In this document: positions 43,801-53,601 of the stretch, piece after piece | Numbering within the stretch: position 1 is the stretch's first letter | How the letters are laid out: every line of letters starts with the position of its first letter | Origin: Fonsecaea monophora | Lineage: Eukaryota; Ascomycota; Eurotiomycetes; Chaetothyriales; Herpotrichiellaceae | DNA: 64,000 bases | Reading direction: 5' to 3' | NCBI RefSeq assembly: GCF_001642475.1 | Contig: NW_019174000.1 | Span: 1 to 64,000 of the forward strand | Made by a program: the position numbers and the translations under genes | Notes under the pieces: generated by a model | Database searches by the model: none | The model's input: the letters and a program-made list of their open reading frames with translations, nothing else | Told to the model about the DNA's origin: nothing

Positions 43801-44493
43801 GCTTCATCAGGGCCGAGAATGCACATGAATCGAGTATTGGTCCCATTGGGTATATTGGCACTTTGTTGTTTCGATGCGGCCCGTAAGCAGACCTTTGGCT
43901 CTGTCGTGGAAATCATGCCCACCATGTCGCAACAAGAAGAGAATTTCAAATTCCGAGTCGCCGCATCATTGCCTTGTCCGTGTCATTTGGAATTCTTGGG
44001 TAGAAGGGTCGCTGACGCCGCAGTTCGGCGCCGATGTCTGGAGACACGCCACCCGACGAGTGAGCGAGATTGATTTGTTTTCCGGTTCGTCGGACTCGAA
44101 CCGTGTGGCTGATGGCGTGAGCGGTACGATAGTGTGGTGTCTTCGGTTCTTGGGATTGGTATGCGAAATGGCCACTCACCCACTTTATACCCCATGGTTT
44201 AGTTTGCAACCAATACCTCGTAGTCATGGTGCGATGGCTGAGATAAGGAAGTCTCCATATCCCCAACGGGGATCTGGCGGCGTTGCGAGTATTTGTACTT
44301 ACAGTGGTTGTAGTACGAATCCTCGCAGTTGGCTCCGTGCTTTTTCGGTACGAGGAAAAGGAGGCTTTACCACTCACAGTTAGTGACTTGGGGAGGGCGT
44401 CGACGCATGAGAGAAGCAGGAGAAAATGTCTGGAAAGAGTAAAAATCACGCATGGAAGCGAGACCGCGAGAACTACAAGACAGCAAAGCCCAC

Positions 44494-44525
44494 AAGATCC
44501 AGAGACCCAGAGACCCAGAGACCCC
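44494..44525. repeat. AGAGACCC tandem repeat
   Basis: Three CCAGAGAC(C) units, noncoding. Confidence 0.8.
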
Positions 44526-44964
44526 ACAGAGTGGTTATTTCTTTCCCATTTCATCATCAAATTGAAATCCAATCAAGCTGATTCATTTCTGGAAACATGG
44601 GTATATAGAGGGTCTTCGTTGTTTTTGCCTCTGGTCCTTACTGCGTATTTTTTTCCCCTCTACCTTTGGTCCTCGTCAGACAAGACAGGGGACTTGTACC
44701 GAATACCTCGTACAAGTATGGTCTCGGTATTTGTCCTCGATCGATGAAAAAAAAAAGTGGGCCGGGCATTTTCAGCTCAGCCTCGTCAGTGCTCCCTGGG
44801 GCCAGTGAGCCGCGTAGTCTGGGTAAATAAATACACCTACCGAGTACGAGGTGAAAAGGTAATTACTACTTACGGAGTATCTCCCCGAATCATAATAATA
44901 ATCATCCCCCCCCTTTTTTTTCTCCTCACAGGCCCTTCCCTCCACATAATCTTTTGTATATGTC

Positions 44965-45018
44965 TATAGATAGATAGAGTCAGAGAGTCAGAGAGTCAGA
45001 AAGAGAGAGAGAGAGAGA
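44965..45018. repeat. Compound microsatellite (ATAG)n, (AGAGAGTC)n, (GA)n
   Basis: Three different short tandem arrays follow each other without a break: TAGATAGATAGA, then three AGAGAGTC-type units, then a GA run. Confidence 0.9.
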
Positions 45019-45451
45019 TGGACCTATCATATCGTCTGTTTCCCGTGATGGGCGAAGGGGCAAGCGAATGGGTGAGCGGATGAATACTCGGTACGAGGTG
45101 TATGAAACGAACCCCCTTGTAAACGAATAAACGAACGGAAAGAGGGCGTTCTAGACGAATTACTTTGTTGGGTATATGTCTCCCCGCCATTACTAATTAC
45201 ATGACTACGTGCCTACCACCTACTACGTACCTGTATTCCTGTATATTCTGCATACATGGAACTGCAAACATGGATGGGGGGAGGGATAAGTGGATGTCCG
45301 GATGTCTGGATGCGTGGCGTGGATGTATGTATGGTGTGGCTGCATCTCGTTCTCCCGTACGAATACGCGTGTGCATGTGCATATGCATATGCACGTTCCC
45401 GAGCACTGATATCGTATCCTCTGCATGCATCCTGCATGTGGTGTAGGGGAC

Positions 45452-45480
45452 TTTGTTTGTTTGTTTGTTTGTATGTATGT
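45452..45480. repeat. (TTTG)n/(TATG)n microsatellite
   Basis: Five TTTG units followed by GTATGTATGT, noncoding. Confidence 0.9.
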
Positions 45481-46069
45481 ACCTCGTATGCATGTATGCA
45501 TGAGTAACGAACTAAATGACTACCTACCTGCTCGTTCATGATTTGCGCGGCATGACTACGATAGGACCATAGTACCATAGTACCATAATACCTACATATC
45601 TACATAGCTATCAAGGTATCAAAGATCAAGGATCAAGATACACAGGTACTCAGGTACTGTAGTTAGGTCATTTGTATCACTTGCATCACATCCCGAAATC
45701 TCTTACAATTATTCAAATCAAATCGAGAAACGTCCTCGTCTTAGCAATTGTTTTCATTGTGTCCGCGTGACGACTATATATATAAAGTGTTGCGGTGATT
45801 TGCATCCGGTCTGGAACAAGCTTGACACCTGCCTTTGGATCGAGCATCACGCTGTCCCTGTCCCTGTCGCCGTCACTACCACATGGCAGCAACACATGGC
45901 AATGTCAAAGTAGCAATTCCCATCAAACTCTTCCCTAGCACCTGTGGCACGCTCAGTTGTAACGCCTCGTCCGTTTTCTTCAGCCCGTCCTTAGTTCGCG
46001 TGTCCTTGTTTCCTTATCATGCCCTAATACTTCGACGCTCTGCTCCTCGTAATTACATTTGCATTCGTA

Positions 46070-48718
46070 TTATAACCGTCCATGCCTCGCCTTGAAGATG
46101 GAAATCTTGTCGTCGTAGAACAGAATCTCCCTAAGCCTCCACGTCGGTTTCGCTCCACCAGGACCACCGCCTTCTCCCCCATCGTCACTCCCGTCCTCAT
46201 CGTCCGTCAGACCGTTCCCATCGTCTGAAATCGCGTCAAAGTCGCTATCATCGTTCGCTGCCCCGCCTTCGCCATTCTCGCCAGCTTCCTCATCATGAGA
46301 GTCATGGTCGTGCGGAGTCGGGGCCGCATTGCCGTGAGTCGCCATCATGTCACCATCTGGTCCCATGTCGTCTCCAGGGTGACCCAGACTGCTCATGCCT
46401 GAGCTGGATCCTTTTCGCGGACTCGCATACTCCAAGATCTCGAAGCACTGACTCTGAATCCCGAGGTAGCACAACTCTAGCTCTGGCCTCAGAGCCACAA
46501 TATCAAGCACTTGCAATGCCGCTTCGCGAGAATGAACCGTGCCATTGACGTGTTCGGCAATATGTGGAATGTGCAACGAGCGCAGCGTCGTCGCGTTAGG
46601 CAGGCGCCGGAGGAAATAGTGCCAATCCTTGTAGTCGATCGACATGCTCAACTCTCGTAGTTTCATTTTGCCGCTGGTGATGCAAGTGATGAGTTCCCGG
46701 TTGCACACCCATCTCCGCCAATTGGTATTAGGACGATCTGGGTCTTCGGTCCGAAGTGTGCTGTCGATCAGTAGCTTAGTCAGACTAGAACGATGCCGTC
46801 GGATGGCGCTTTTGTAAATCATGTCAATCGACACCGGCGACTTGTACGCCGTGTTCTCCTGAAGGAAAAGCCATTCCAGACTGTCCGGCGCAAGCGTGTC
46901 CTTGATAAATGCAATCAATGCTGGAGACACCATGTCGGTGTGCAGTCGCCTCAACCTCAGGGGATAATCCGACGAAGCGGGGGCAGGAGGCGGAGGAGTG
47001 CCGGTCTGTGATCGAAGTAGCATGCTCGACATTCCATTCGCTGAGATCCTGAACGGCGTCGTCGACACCCTCCTCCGGTTTGTGGGAGTAAACCGTTTCC
47101 GCAGCGCTTTCCACAGCTGATCGTGGTTGCGACAGCCTAGAAGAGTCAAGGTCGTCAGTCGAGACCAATCGATTGCTTTTGAAAGCACCGCTATTGACAG
47201 GTAGACCCGTTCTAGCTCGAGCGTTTCCAGCTGCAATTTTCGCACTGGGCGACCTTCTCGAGGAAAATCTTGAAATGTGTCGTTCGTGTTGTGAGTCTGG
47301 GTGGCGTTTGGAACGGAAGCGGCGTCTCCGAATGACCGTTGCTTCGTCGCTGAGGCAGAAACCGCCTCAGAGTGGTCGCCCTGGATACTCTGGGCCGACA
47401 GAAGGGCGCCCAACTCAATCACCTCGGAAGTGCTGACTACACCTTCGTGATCTTCCTCCCGCTCCGGGTCTCGAGAAGTGTCCGCAATCGCAGCATTTTG
47501 GGCCGGGCCCTGTCGCGGGTCTATAGAGGATGGCTTTGGATTCTGTGCATAATGAGAGAAGGTGTCGCAGAATCGATGCACTAGGATGCCGAGAATACCT
47601 CCCGGTCGCGGTGTCTGATCACCAATCCCTGGCATAAGGGGAGGCAGAATAGAAGTTCGGTCTTCAGAAGGTCTGGCCCATATGTCGAACTGGGCGTGTG
47701 AAGCTATGCCGACACGGAGCTCCTGAAGTCTCCCCAAAGATCTCTCAATGAGAACGCTCATTTCCTCTGCATAGGGTAGTTCATCGATATCAAGCACACT
47801 TAGACTCTTGAGAGGTGGCAGAATCGAAAACGTCGGGAACTCGACACGAGGATATGGTGGAATTTGAAAAAGGGAGTCGGCAGATCCCGCCAAAATCGCT
47901 GGCAAGTTAGAAGCCTGTGGCCCTGGGATAGATCCTGGTGGTGGAGGAGAAGCCAGGGGCCCTTGGTCCTGATTGTCATGCCAGCGAACCCAGACTCGTT
48001 CAAGCCGGCATTCTCGTCCGTCATCGCGGTTACCGAGCGAAGCTAGAGCCATCCACACATCGCGAAGAACACCCGTGGGCATGTCCCAAATGAAAGCTTC
48101 CAGGTTTCGCATCCTGCCCACTGCCAGTGCAACCAACGTCCCTAGCATCTTCCCTCCCTCTTTCGTGATGAGGTATTCCTGCACCCACTCCGCTGGCCCA
48201 TTGCCTAGACTGAATTTCCGGGTGTACTGAGCGAAATGATTGCCACGGCGAATCTTTTTGGGTCGTTCCAAAGCCGTTTGCGCAGCCCGGTTATGGTGAC
48301 CGCAGTTCTGACATTGATGTTGAATCTGCTGCTGGTATGGGGCTTCACCAAACACGTCCTGAGCCATGACCAGAGTTGCCAGTCCGTAGGTTAGCGCATC
48401 GACACCCATGCGGTTCTCAAAGGTGGCATTCGCGTCCGGCCAGACAATATCGAAGCGGGCATAGATATGAGGAATGACCAGGGCGTGGAGCGCTGAATGG
48501 GTCAAAGCGAGGGATGTCAGGTCATTTGTGTGCGTCAACTCTCGAAGAATGGTTTGTAGGATATCGACGGGCAAGTCCAGCAGGCGCAAGGGCTCTTTGT
48601 GCGCCGTAATTGCATCCCACTCTTGTTTCCTTCCATGAAGATGTTTCGCCAAAAGAGTCTCTGCGCCCTTGGCCAGTGGTTTGGCGGGCGCTTCCTCCAA
48701 CTCCACGGTTGCTTCCAT
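46070..48718 (-). CDS. Large F-box protein with acidic C-terminus
   Basis: 882 residues from ATG 48718, no introns. An F-box lies near residues 44-82 (LRLLDLPVDILQTILRELTHTNDLTSLALTHSALH), the segment that binds Skp1 in SCF ubiquitin ligases. Further on are LRR-like blocks (LSVLDIDELPYAEEM, LQLETLELERVYLSIAVL, LTTLTLLGCRNHDQLWKAL, LRELSMSIDYKDW), interrupted by low-complexity linkers at about 400-480. The last 100 residues are strongly acidic and Gly-rich (DDSDFDAISDDGNGLTDDE) before a short basic end. Such proteins choose substrates for degradation; the target is unknown. It is divergent from another F-box gene one kilobase away, suggesting a shared origin or shared control, although the two sequences are not obviously alike. 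Confidence 0.8.
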   Translation of the reverse strand: MEATVELEEAPAKPLAKGAETLLAKHLHGRKQEWDAITAHKEPLRLLDLPVDILQTILRELTHTNDLTSLALTHSALHALVIPHIYARFDIVWPDANATFENRMGVDALTYGLATLVMAQDVFGEAPYQQQIQHQCQNCGHHNRAAQTALERPKKIRRGNHFAQYTRKFSLGNGPAEWVQEYLITKEGGKMLGTLVALAVGRMRNLEAFIWDMPTGVLRDVWMALASLGNRDDGRECRLERVWVRWHDNQDQGPLASPPPPGSIPGPQASNLPAILAGSADSLFQIPPYPRVEFPTFSILPPLKSLSVLDIDELPYAEEMSVLIERSLGRLQELRVGIASHAQFDIWARPSEDRTSILPPLMPGIGDQTPRPGGILGILVHRFCDTFSHYAQNPKPSSIDPRQGPAQNAAIADTSRDPEREEDHEGVVSTSEVIELGALLSAQSIQGDHSEAVSASATKQRSFGDAASVPNATQTHNTNDTFQDFPREGRPVRKLQLETLELERVYLSIAVLSKAIDWSRLTTLTLLGCRNHDQLWKALRKRFTPTNRRRVSTTPFRISANGMSSMLLRSQTGTPPPPAPASSDYPLRLRRLHTDMVSPALIAFIKDTLAPDSLEWLFLQENTAYKSPVSIDMIYKSAIRRHRSSLTKLLIDSTLRTEDPDRPNTNWRRWVCNRELITCITSGKMKLRELSMSIDYKDWHYFLRRLPNATTLRSLHIPHIAEHVNGTVHSREAALQVLDIVALRPELELCYLGIQSQCFEILEYASPRKGSSSGMSSLGHPGDDMGPDGDMMATHGNAAPTPHDHDSHDEEAGENGEGGAANDDSDFDAISDDGNGLTDDEDGSDDGGEGGGPGGAKPTWRLREILFYDDKISIFKARHGRL

Positions 48719-49761
48719 CCTGAAGTGATCTCCGGTACACAATAAAGCTTTGCCAACTATGAAGAATGTATGCTGGCCTCGAGTGAGTACTTAATCAGGT
48801 TTGCGAACAGGCTCAGAGCATAAGCTCTGAGCCGGACAGAATCCTTTATTATCTGACCATGGAGGTGTCACCAACGGTGGGACATAAGAGGGCTGACAGG
48901 TGAAGCGACGAGAGACGAGTGAAGTAGAGAGCCAGGTTGCACAATGTGAAAGGCCAGTGCTCGTGGTCTGAGAGGTTTTCAGGCGCAGGTTGTGATTGTG
49001 ATGTGGTTGTAGTGGTAAAGGATCGTGATGGTGGGTTGGACGGTGCTGGGAGCGCCGCAACAAGTTGAGATGCACCACCTGCGCGGTTAAGGGACTCAAA
49101 ATGGGTTGGCTGGGGGAAGTCATGGTGGACTAGAGCCAACTAAGCTTAGCCTATCAGGAATCACTTTACGCGGGTCGCGTGAAAACCTTCCCAGGTAAAG
49201 GGCGTATTAGGAACTAGTGCTACTAGCCCAGGTCCCCATTTCCTCGTGCTCCCTTTGTCCCGCACTTTTTATCCACGGGTAAGCGTGCGGTGACCTGCTA
49301 ATTACTGGGTGACAGGCACCAAGACAAGCGTGACAAGGCACCGTTCTGTCCCCCGGGCTTCTTTTTGTTCCGTTAACCATCTTTTGTCTCTCCCCTAAAA
49401 ACTGATTACCTTAATTATTTTCCCCGATAACATCAACCCCCGGCAAATCATCGCCTTTTTTGCTGCTCACTTTCCCTGTCCATCTGCCATCTCCATCCAT
49501 CCTCCTTCACTCCCTCATTCAACCAACCATCTCTGGATGGCTTGAGCGCATCACACTCGTTATCACTGCGCTGGCCAGCCTGCCCACCAGGTCCAGAGCT
49601 GCTCGTCAATTCAGCTCAGTCCCCCTCTGCGCAGCCAGCTCCGCGCCTGCGACCGCCAAAGGCCGGTGCCCAACTGCCCCTCACCTCTCAAAATCACGCA
49701 CTCCCGTTTCCTCCTTCACGGCTCTCTCGTGTAACATCTCACCCATTACACTACATCAAAC
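48719..49761. promoter_or_regulatory. Divergent promoter between the two F-box genes
   Basis: 1.04 kb between opposite start codons. It contains CT-rich leader-like sequence at 49400-49700 before the second F-box gene. A small frame at 48791-49139 on the minus strand has no domain and is not supported. Confidence 0.45.
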
Positions 49762-51162
49762 ATGGACAAATGTCCCGATGAGGTGCTCCTGAAAGTCTGC
49801 GCTTGGTTAGAGTTTCAAAGTCTTGCCAATGTGCGACTGGTCAACAAGCGGTTGGCCGAGGTCGGAGCTGAAGCGCTGGTAAAAAGAGTGCGCTTCCACT
49901 GCGCAAAGGACTCCTTCGAACGTCTACACGCCATCGCACAGCACGATGTTTTCTCCAAATATGTCGACACCATAGTCTTCGAAGGCAATCTGCTGGCCAG
50001 CGTACCCTGCATCCATACCTATCATGCCCACTACGAGCTCGATCATCACCAGAGCGAAAGACCGCAGACTCCTTCCAGACATGCGACTCCCCGTGAGCAC
50101 AGACTCTACGAACGAAACCTGGTAAAGTTCGACCGCGAGATTGAGAAAAAGTACGAACGGTATCTGGATCTTTATGAGAAACAACAGAAGGTTCTCAAGT
50201 CCGCCGCTTATACCGACTTCATTTCGTCCAGCATGCCATGTTTCCCAAGACTGAACACACTTATCCTTTCAACTGTTGGTCGCTGCAAGCATGTTCTCTC
50301 TGGGAGATTCCTCGAGTCATTTACTGCCGATTGTGCTATGCCAATTGAACAGGATACCAGTTTCACTAAGGACCAGCTGAAACATCTACTCTTCCCAGAA
50401 GGGCGCCCACTCACCCAACTCGCGGTATTGGAGGTCCATGTCATGAGCCCCAAGTTCTTCACCGGCTTTGTACCGGCTGATCTGATATGTCGCGCCTTTC
50501 AAAACCTCAAAGCCATTGACCTCAGCTTCCGTCTGGAGAAGGATGACAGGATTGGCTTGGACATTATGACTGCGGACCGCTGCTATGCAGATCTTGCGAA
50601 AGGTTGTCTTCGTGACGCACTGAGCGCTGCCCGTGATTTGGAACAGCTCACGATCAACTTTGACGACTACGGCTACTATGGGGCTGTCACCAGCCTGGAA
50701 AATATTCTTGGTTCAAACGCCTGGCCACGTCTTCACATGTTGAATCTGGATTGCATGTCGACCACGGAGGACTATTTCCTAAGCATGTTGAAACGTCAAC
50801 CATCTTTGCGCGATCTCCGACTAGGCTTCATGACCCTCGAGCAAGGTCGCTGGCCAAATGCCACCAAGCGGATGCGAAAAAATTTAAACTTGACCAACTT
50901 CATGGCAAGTGGTATCCTTGAAGATCCGGACCAAATGTTCCCAATGCATCTTCTAGACGCGGAAGCGTACGTAGAGGATCGCCATCATTTCACATTGGGT
51001 GACGCCCTTGGACTCTACGTGACCGACGAATTTGGTATCCCCGAGGAGGAGGATTACCACCCGATGTTGGATGACGATTTCACTGACGAAGAAACCTTAC
51101 GGGAGGAATACGGACCATTCGCGGATGAAGAAGAAGTTTCGGACATGGACTGCAGTGACTAG
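49762..51162 (+). CDS. F-box domain protein
   Basis: 466 residues, one exon, ATG at 49762 in CAAACATGG context. The protein begins directly with an F-box-like motif (CPDEVLLKVCAWLEFQSLANVRLVNKRLAEVG, residues 4-35). A charged helix (EREIEKKYERYLDLYEKQQKVL-like region near 130-150) follows, then LRR-like strands (FPRLNTLILSTVGRC, FQNLKAIDLSFRLEK, LEQLTINFDDYGYYGAV, WPRLHMLNLDCMST, LRDLRLGFMTLE). The C-terminus is acidic (EEEDYHPMLDDDFTDEE). This resembles the many fungal F-box/LRR proteins of unknown substrate. An SCF adaptor role is inferred from the F-box. Confidence 0.82.
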   Translation: MDKCPDEVLLKVCAWLEFQSLANVRLVNKRLAEVGAEALVKRVRFHCAKDSFERLHAIAQHDVFSKYVDTIVFEGNLLASVPCIHTYHAHYELDHHQSERPQTPSRHATPREHRLYERNLVKFDREIEKKYERYLDLYEKQQKVLKSAAYTDFISSSMPCFPRLNTLILSTVGRCKHVLSGRFLESFTADCAMPIEQDTSFTKDQLKHLLFPEGRPLTQLAVLEVHVMSPKFFTGFVPADLICRAFQNLKAIDLSFRLEKDDRIGLDIMTADRCYADLAKGCLRDALSAARDLEQLTINFDDYGYYGAVTSLENILGSNAWPRLHMLNLDCMSTTEDYFLSMLKRQPSLRDLRLGFMTLEQGRWPNATKRMRKNLNLTNFMASGILEDPDQMFPMHLLDAEAYVEDRHHFTLGDALGLYVTDEFGIPEEEDYHPMLDDDFTDEETLREEYGPFADEEEVSDMDCSD

Positions 51163-51743
51163 GCGAGACGAGCAGCCCTCTTCTTCTTGACCACCATGTT
51201 CATGTATGATTACGAGCTTACGACCTTTTCGCAACTACCTGTACAGTACTCAGAACTGCATTTTACGAGAGACGGTTGACCGCAGATACCCCCGTGAGCA
51301 TCCTTGTCCAATCATTTTCCGGATTCGAAAGACTTTTTTACTGTTCTGGCTAGAGGCCACTTTTATTGCTATGGTTTGACACTGAGGAGCAGATGGTGCC
51401 TTTATGGGATGGATGGGACAAAATGGTGTTGACATGGCTCTTCCTTATGTATCCATACCTAGATCGCTCCGGCAAGCCACCGAGAGACTTCAAGTCTCCA
51501 GAAGAACTTCATGAAATTGTAATTAGAAAAGCATACTCCGTATGTACAACTTGTTTTCAAACTAAAGGGTCTCAGCCTCGTGGATTTGCCTCCCTGAAGA
51601 ACCGGCCGGCTATTTGTCGGGATTCGGGGCCAGTTTTCAGTTCCTCGTCTCCATGTTCAAAATTTAAGGTGAATATCTGTTTCCAGTTGAGCTCTCACAC
51701 CTCGTAGGGTAGGCAATTGGATCTCGCAGTGCTTGATTCTACC
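51163..51743. other. Spacer F-box gene-SDHAF3
   Basis: 581 bases with the F-box 3' region and the SDHAF3 promoter. A TACTCCGTA word is at 51534. The open frame at 51366-51707 has no domain. Confidence 0.45.
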
Positions 51744-52202
51744 ATGCGGGCAAGTCTACGTCTGCTTGCGGCCCCCGTTACGCCGTCATTTAGACCAGGA
51801 CAGCGAGCACAAGCTCTGGCTTTACTCCCTCCCATCCCTCTTTATCGTCGTCTCCTGCGCATTCACCGCAAGCGACTCAACCCCGAAGAACGCGTCTTCG
51901 GCGACACCTACCTGAAAGCCGAGTTCCGAAGACACAGGGACATTGAGAACCCGTTACACATTGTCGGCTTTCTGACAGAATGGCAACAATACGGCCAGCA
52001 ACTCGAAGGGAAGGATTGGAAAGAGCAAAAGATTGACCCGGCGTTGTTGGATAAACTGAGTGATCAACAGGTTGGGCAGATGTACGAGCTTATGCTGGCG
52101 ATCCAAAGGAGAGGGAGGGATAGTGTCGACGAGGAAGAGGAGGGAGAAATTTTGAAGGCGATTGAAGAGGCCAAGGGCTCAAGTACGTCGAACAGCTCAT
52201 GA
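51744..52202 (+). CDS. SDH7: Succinate dehydrogenase assembly factor 3 (Acn9/SDHAF3)
   Basis: 152 residues from ATG 51744 (MRASLRLLAAPVTPSFRPGQ); codons upstream begin only with TTG. The N-terminus is Arg-rich without acids, as in a mitochondrial presequence. The LYR motif lies in PLYRRLLRIHRKRLNPEER, followed by the family block GDTYLKAEFRRHRDIENPLHIVGFLTEWQQYGQQL. Known role: an LYR-family matrix chaperone that protects the iron-sulfur subunit of complex II during maturation. The acidic Ser-rich tail (EEEEGEILKAIEEAKG) is usual in fungi. Single exon, normal length. Confidence 0.93.
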   Translation: MRASLRLLAAPVTPSFRPGQRAQALALLPPIPLYRRLLRIHRKRLNPEERVFGDTYLKAEFRRHRDIENPLHIVGFLTEWQQYGQQLEGKDWKEQKIDPALLDKLSDQQVGQMYELMLAIQRRGRDSVDEEEEGEILKAIEEAKGSSTSNSS

Positions 52203-52556
52203 TGAGTCTGGCTGTCGATGAGACTGGTCCGGCGCGACCCAGGTCAAACTAACGGTGACATTTCACATTGGAATCACTCAAGCCATCCCAAACGAAGGAG
52301 GTGCCATTGCGAACGCCGGTCTAGTCACACTCGCCAGGCTTTTCACCGCCTGCTTACCACCAACCCGACAGGCAAACAGTATCATTACAGAAGATGACGC
52401 CGCACCAATATTTGTCTTCAATGTGACTCCTCTTCCTTGAGCTCATCCTCCTGAGAAGAAGCATCCTGTGCTGAAAGCCTCGGATAAGCAAACACAGTAT
52501 TGTCGAGCATACGCCCTCGCACCTGGTCTACCCCCTAGAGCACAAATAACTGCAGG
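52203..52556. other. Spacer SDHAF3-small CaaX protein
   Basis: 354 bases; a 61-codon open frame has no family signal. Nothing else was seen. Confidence 0.45.
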
Positions 52557-52961
52557 ATGTGCAAGACCGAAGCATTCAAATCTCATACCTGCCCACATCA
52601 CTGGATGAGCATCGTCAAACCGTGTGGGCCAGAAGCATCCTTTAAGAACCAGGCTCACCAATATCAACCCGCAAGAAGTGCCTGGAAAAGACTACTCCAG
52701 CCTGAATACGTCTCCGCGCCGGCCGACAGTTGTCCAAATTGCGATCTCAAAGGAGACTACGATGCTGACAAGACAAGGATAATTCTCAGGACACCCAGGG
52801 AGGCAGGCAGTCTGGGTAATGGATACAACATGACTGACGGGCAGGGGAGGGCAATACCGGTGTACCATCACGGAGGCTATTTCGCGTCGGGGTCATATCC
52901 TTTGACCGGGTCCAATCCCAAAGGACAGTGGCAGCAGGCTGGATGTTGTACAGTGATGTGA
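52557..52961 (+). CDS. Small Cys-rich fungal protein ending in a CaaX box
   Basis: 134 residues from ATG 52557, one exon. Cys/His sets at the N-terminus (MCKTEAFKSHTCPHHWMSI, KPCGP) and a CPNCDLKGDYD motif near residues 59-69 could bind a metal. The C-terminus is GCCTVM, whose last four residues (Cys-Thr-Val-Met) form a CaaX prenylation box with Met at the end, which favours farnesylation; the preceding Cys could be palmitoylated. Small proteins with this layout seem common in filamentous ascomycetes, but I know no function. Membrane attachment is inferred. It has no operon-like partner; the nearest genes are SDHAF3 and a dioxygenase. Confidence 0.65.
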   Translation: MCKTEAFKSHTCPHHWMSIVKPCGPEASFKNQAHQYQPARSAWKRLLQPEYVSAPADSCPNCDLKGDYDADKTRIILRTPREAGSLGNGYNMTDGQGRAIPVYHHGGYFASGSYPLTGSNPKGQWQQAGCCTVM

Positions 52962-53601
52962 GCAGGCTGGATCCCCGGGGAAGAGGGAGGCCTACGGGTC
53001 CTACAGTTTCTACTACTTACGCGGCAGGCGTAGGGGCTGAGGGTGGAGTCTGCAGATATTTCTTTAGTTGGACTGACGGCACCGTCTGTCAGCGACGGCA
53101 TCCTAACAATTTTCGCACGAATTCACATATCTCACTCTGAGCCTCACCTTTCCATCAATCGAGTTACATACCGATTCTATATATGTTTCTACGGAACCAT
53201 TCCGCTTGAGGTGATTGTGTCGGACATCGCCCGCTCCTCGTTCATCATTCGCGACACGAGTTGATCACGCAATTGCCCCTCACGATGTCACCAATGTCAC
53301 AACACGAACCCCTCGCGTGCGACCCGTCGAAACAGCCCGATAGCAGGCGTTGATTCGGAGATGCCCTATGCGTCTCGGTACAATGATGGCTGATGGCGTA
53401 GGGATTCGCTATACTTGAATGGCATGAGGTCAACTGGAAGAGGATCACGGGAAAAGAACCTAAGAAATTTCAAGAGTGGCAGACCTTTTTCTCTCTCTCA
53501 CCTTTTTGATCCATTTCCTTTCCTTTTGTCTGAGATTCGACACATCTGGAAACGAGGTATCGGCCACCCTAGACTTGACTGACAAACATCAGAAGAACAC
53601 A
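52962..53601. promoter_or_regulatory. Upstream region of the TauD-like dioxygenase
   Basis: 640 bases ending in a CT-rich leader (53488-53530) typical of fungal start regions. The coding frame is open upstream to 53476 but has no ATG there. Confidence 0.45.

Larger units (their letters stand above)
38043..46069. other. Eight-kilobase gene desert
   Basis: No gene of recognisable family on either strand. It holds microsatellites (44494-44525, 44965-45018, 45452-45480), many TACGAGTA/TACCTCGTA-type words and short open frames. Two spots look slightly gene-like: 39883-40800, where good acceptors (CACTAACACTCTTCTCCGCAG at 40199-40219) precede open frames, one with a C2H2-like Cys/His pattern, and an ATG frame at 43372-43734 of 120 basic codons with no domain. 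A further CTAACAACTAAC..CTCAG acceptor-like site ends near 40985. I cannot assemble a convincing gene. Confidence 0.45.

Noticed and set aside
44085..44105. GGTTCGAGTCC on the minus strand, like a tRNA B box
   Set aside because: The flanking bases do not form a five-pair T stem, there is no A box at the right distance and no acceptor stem.
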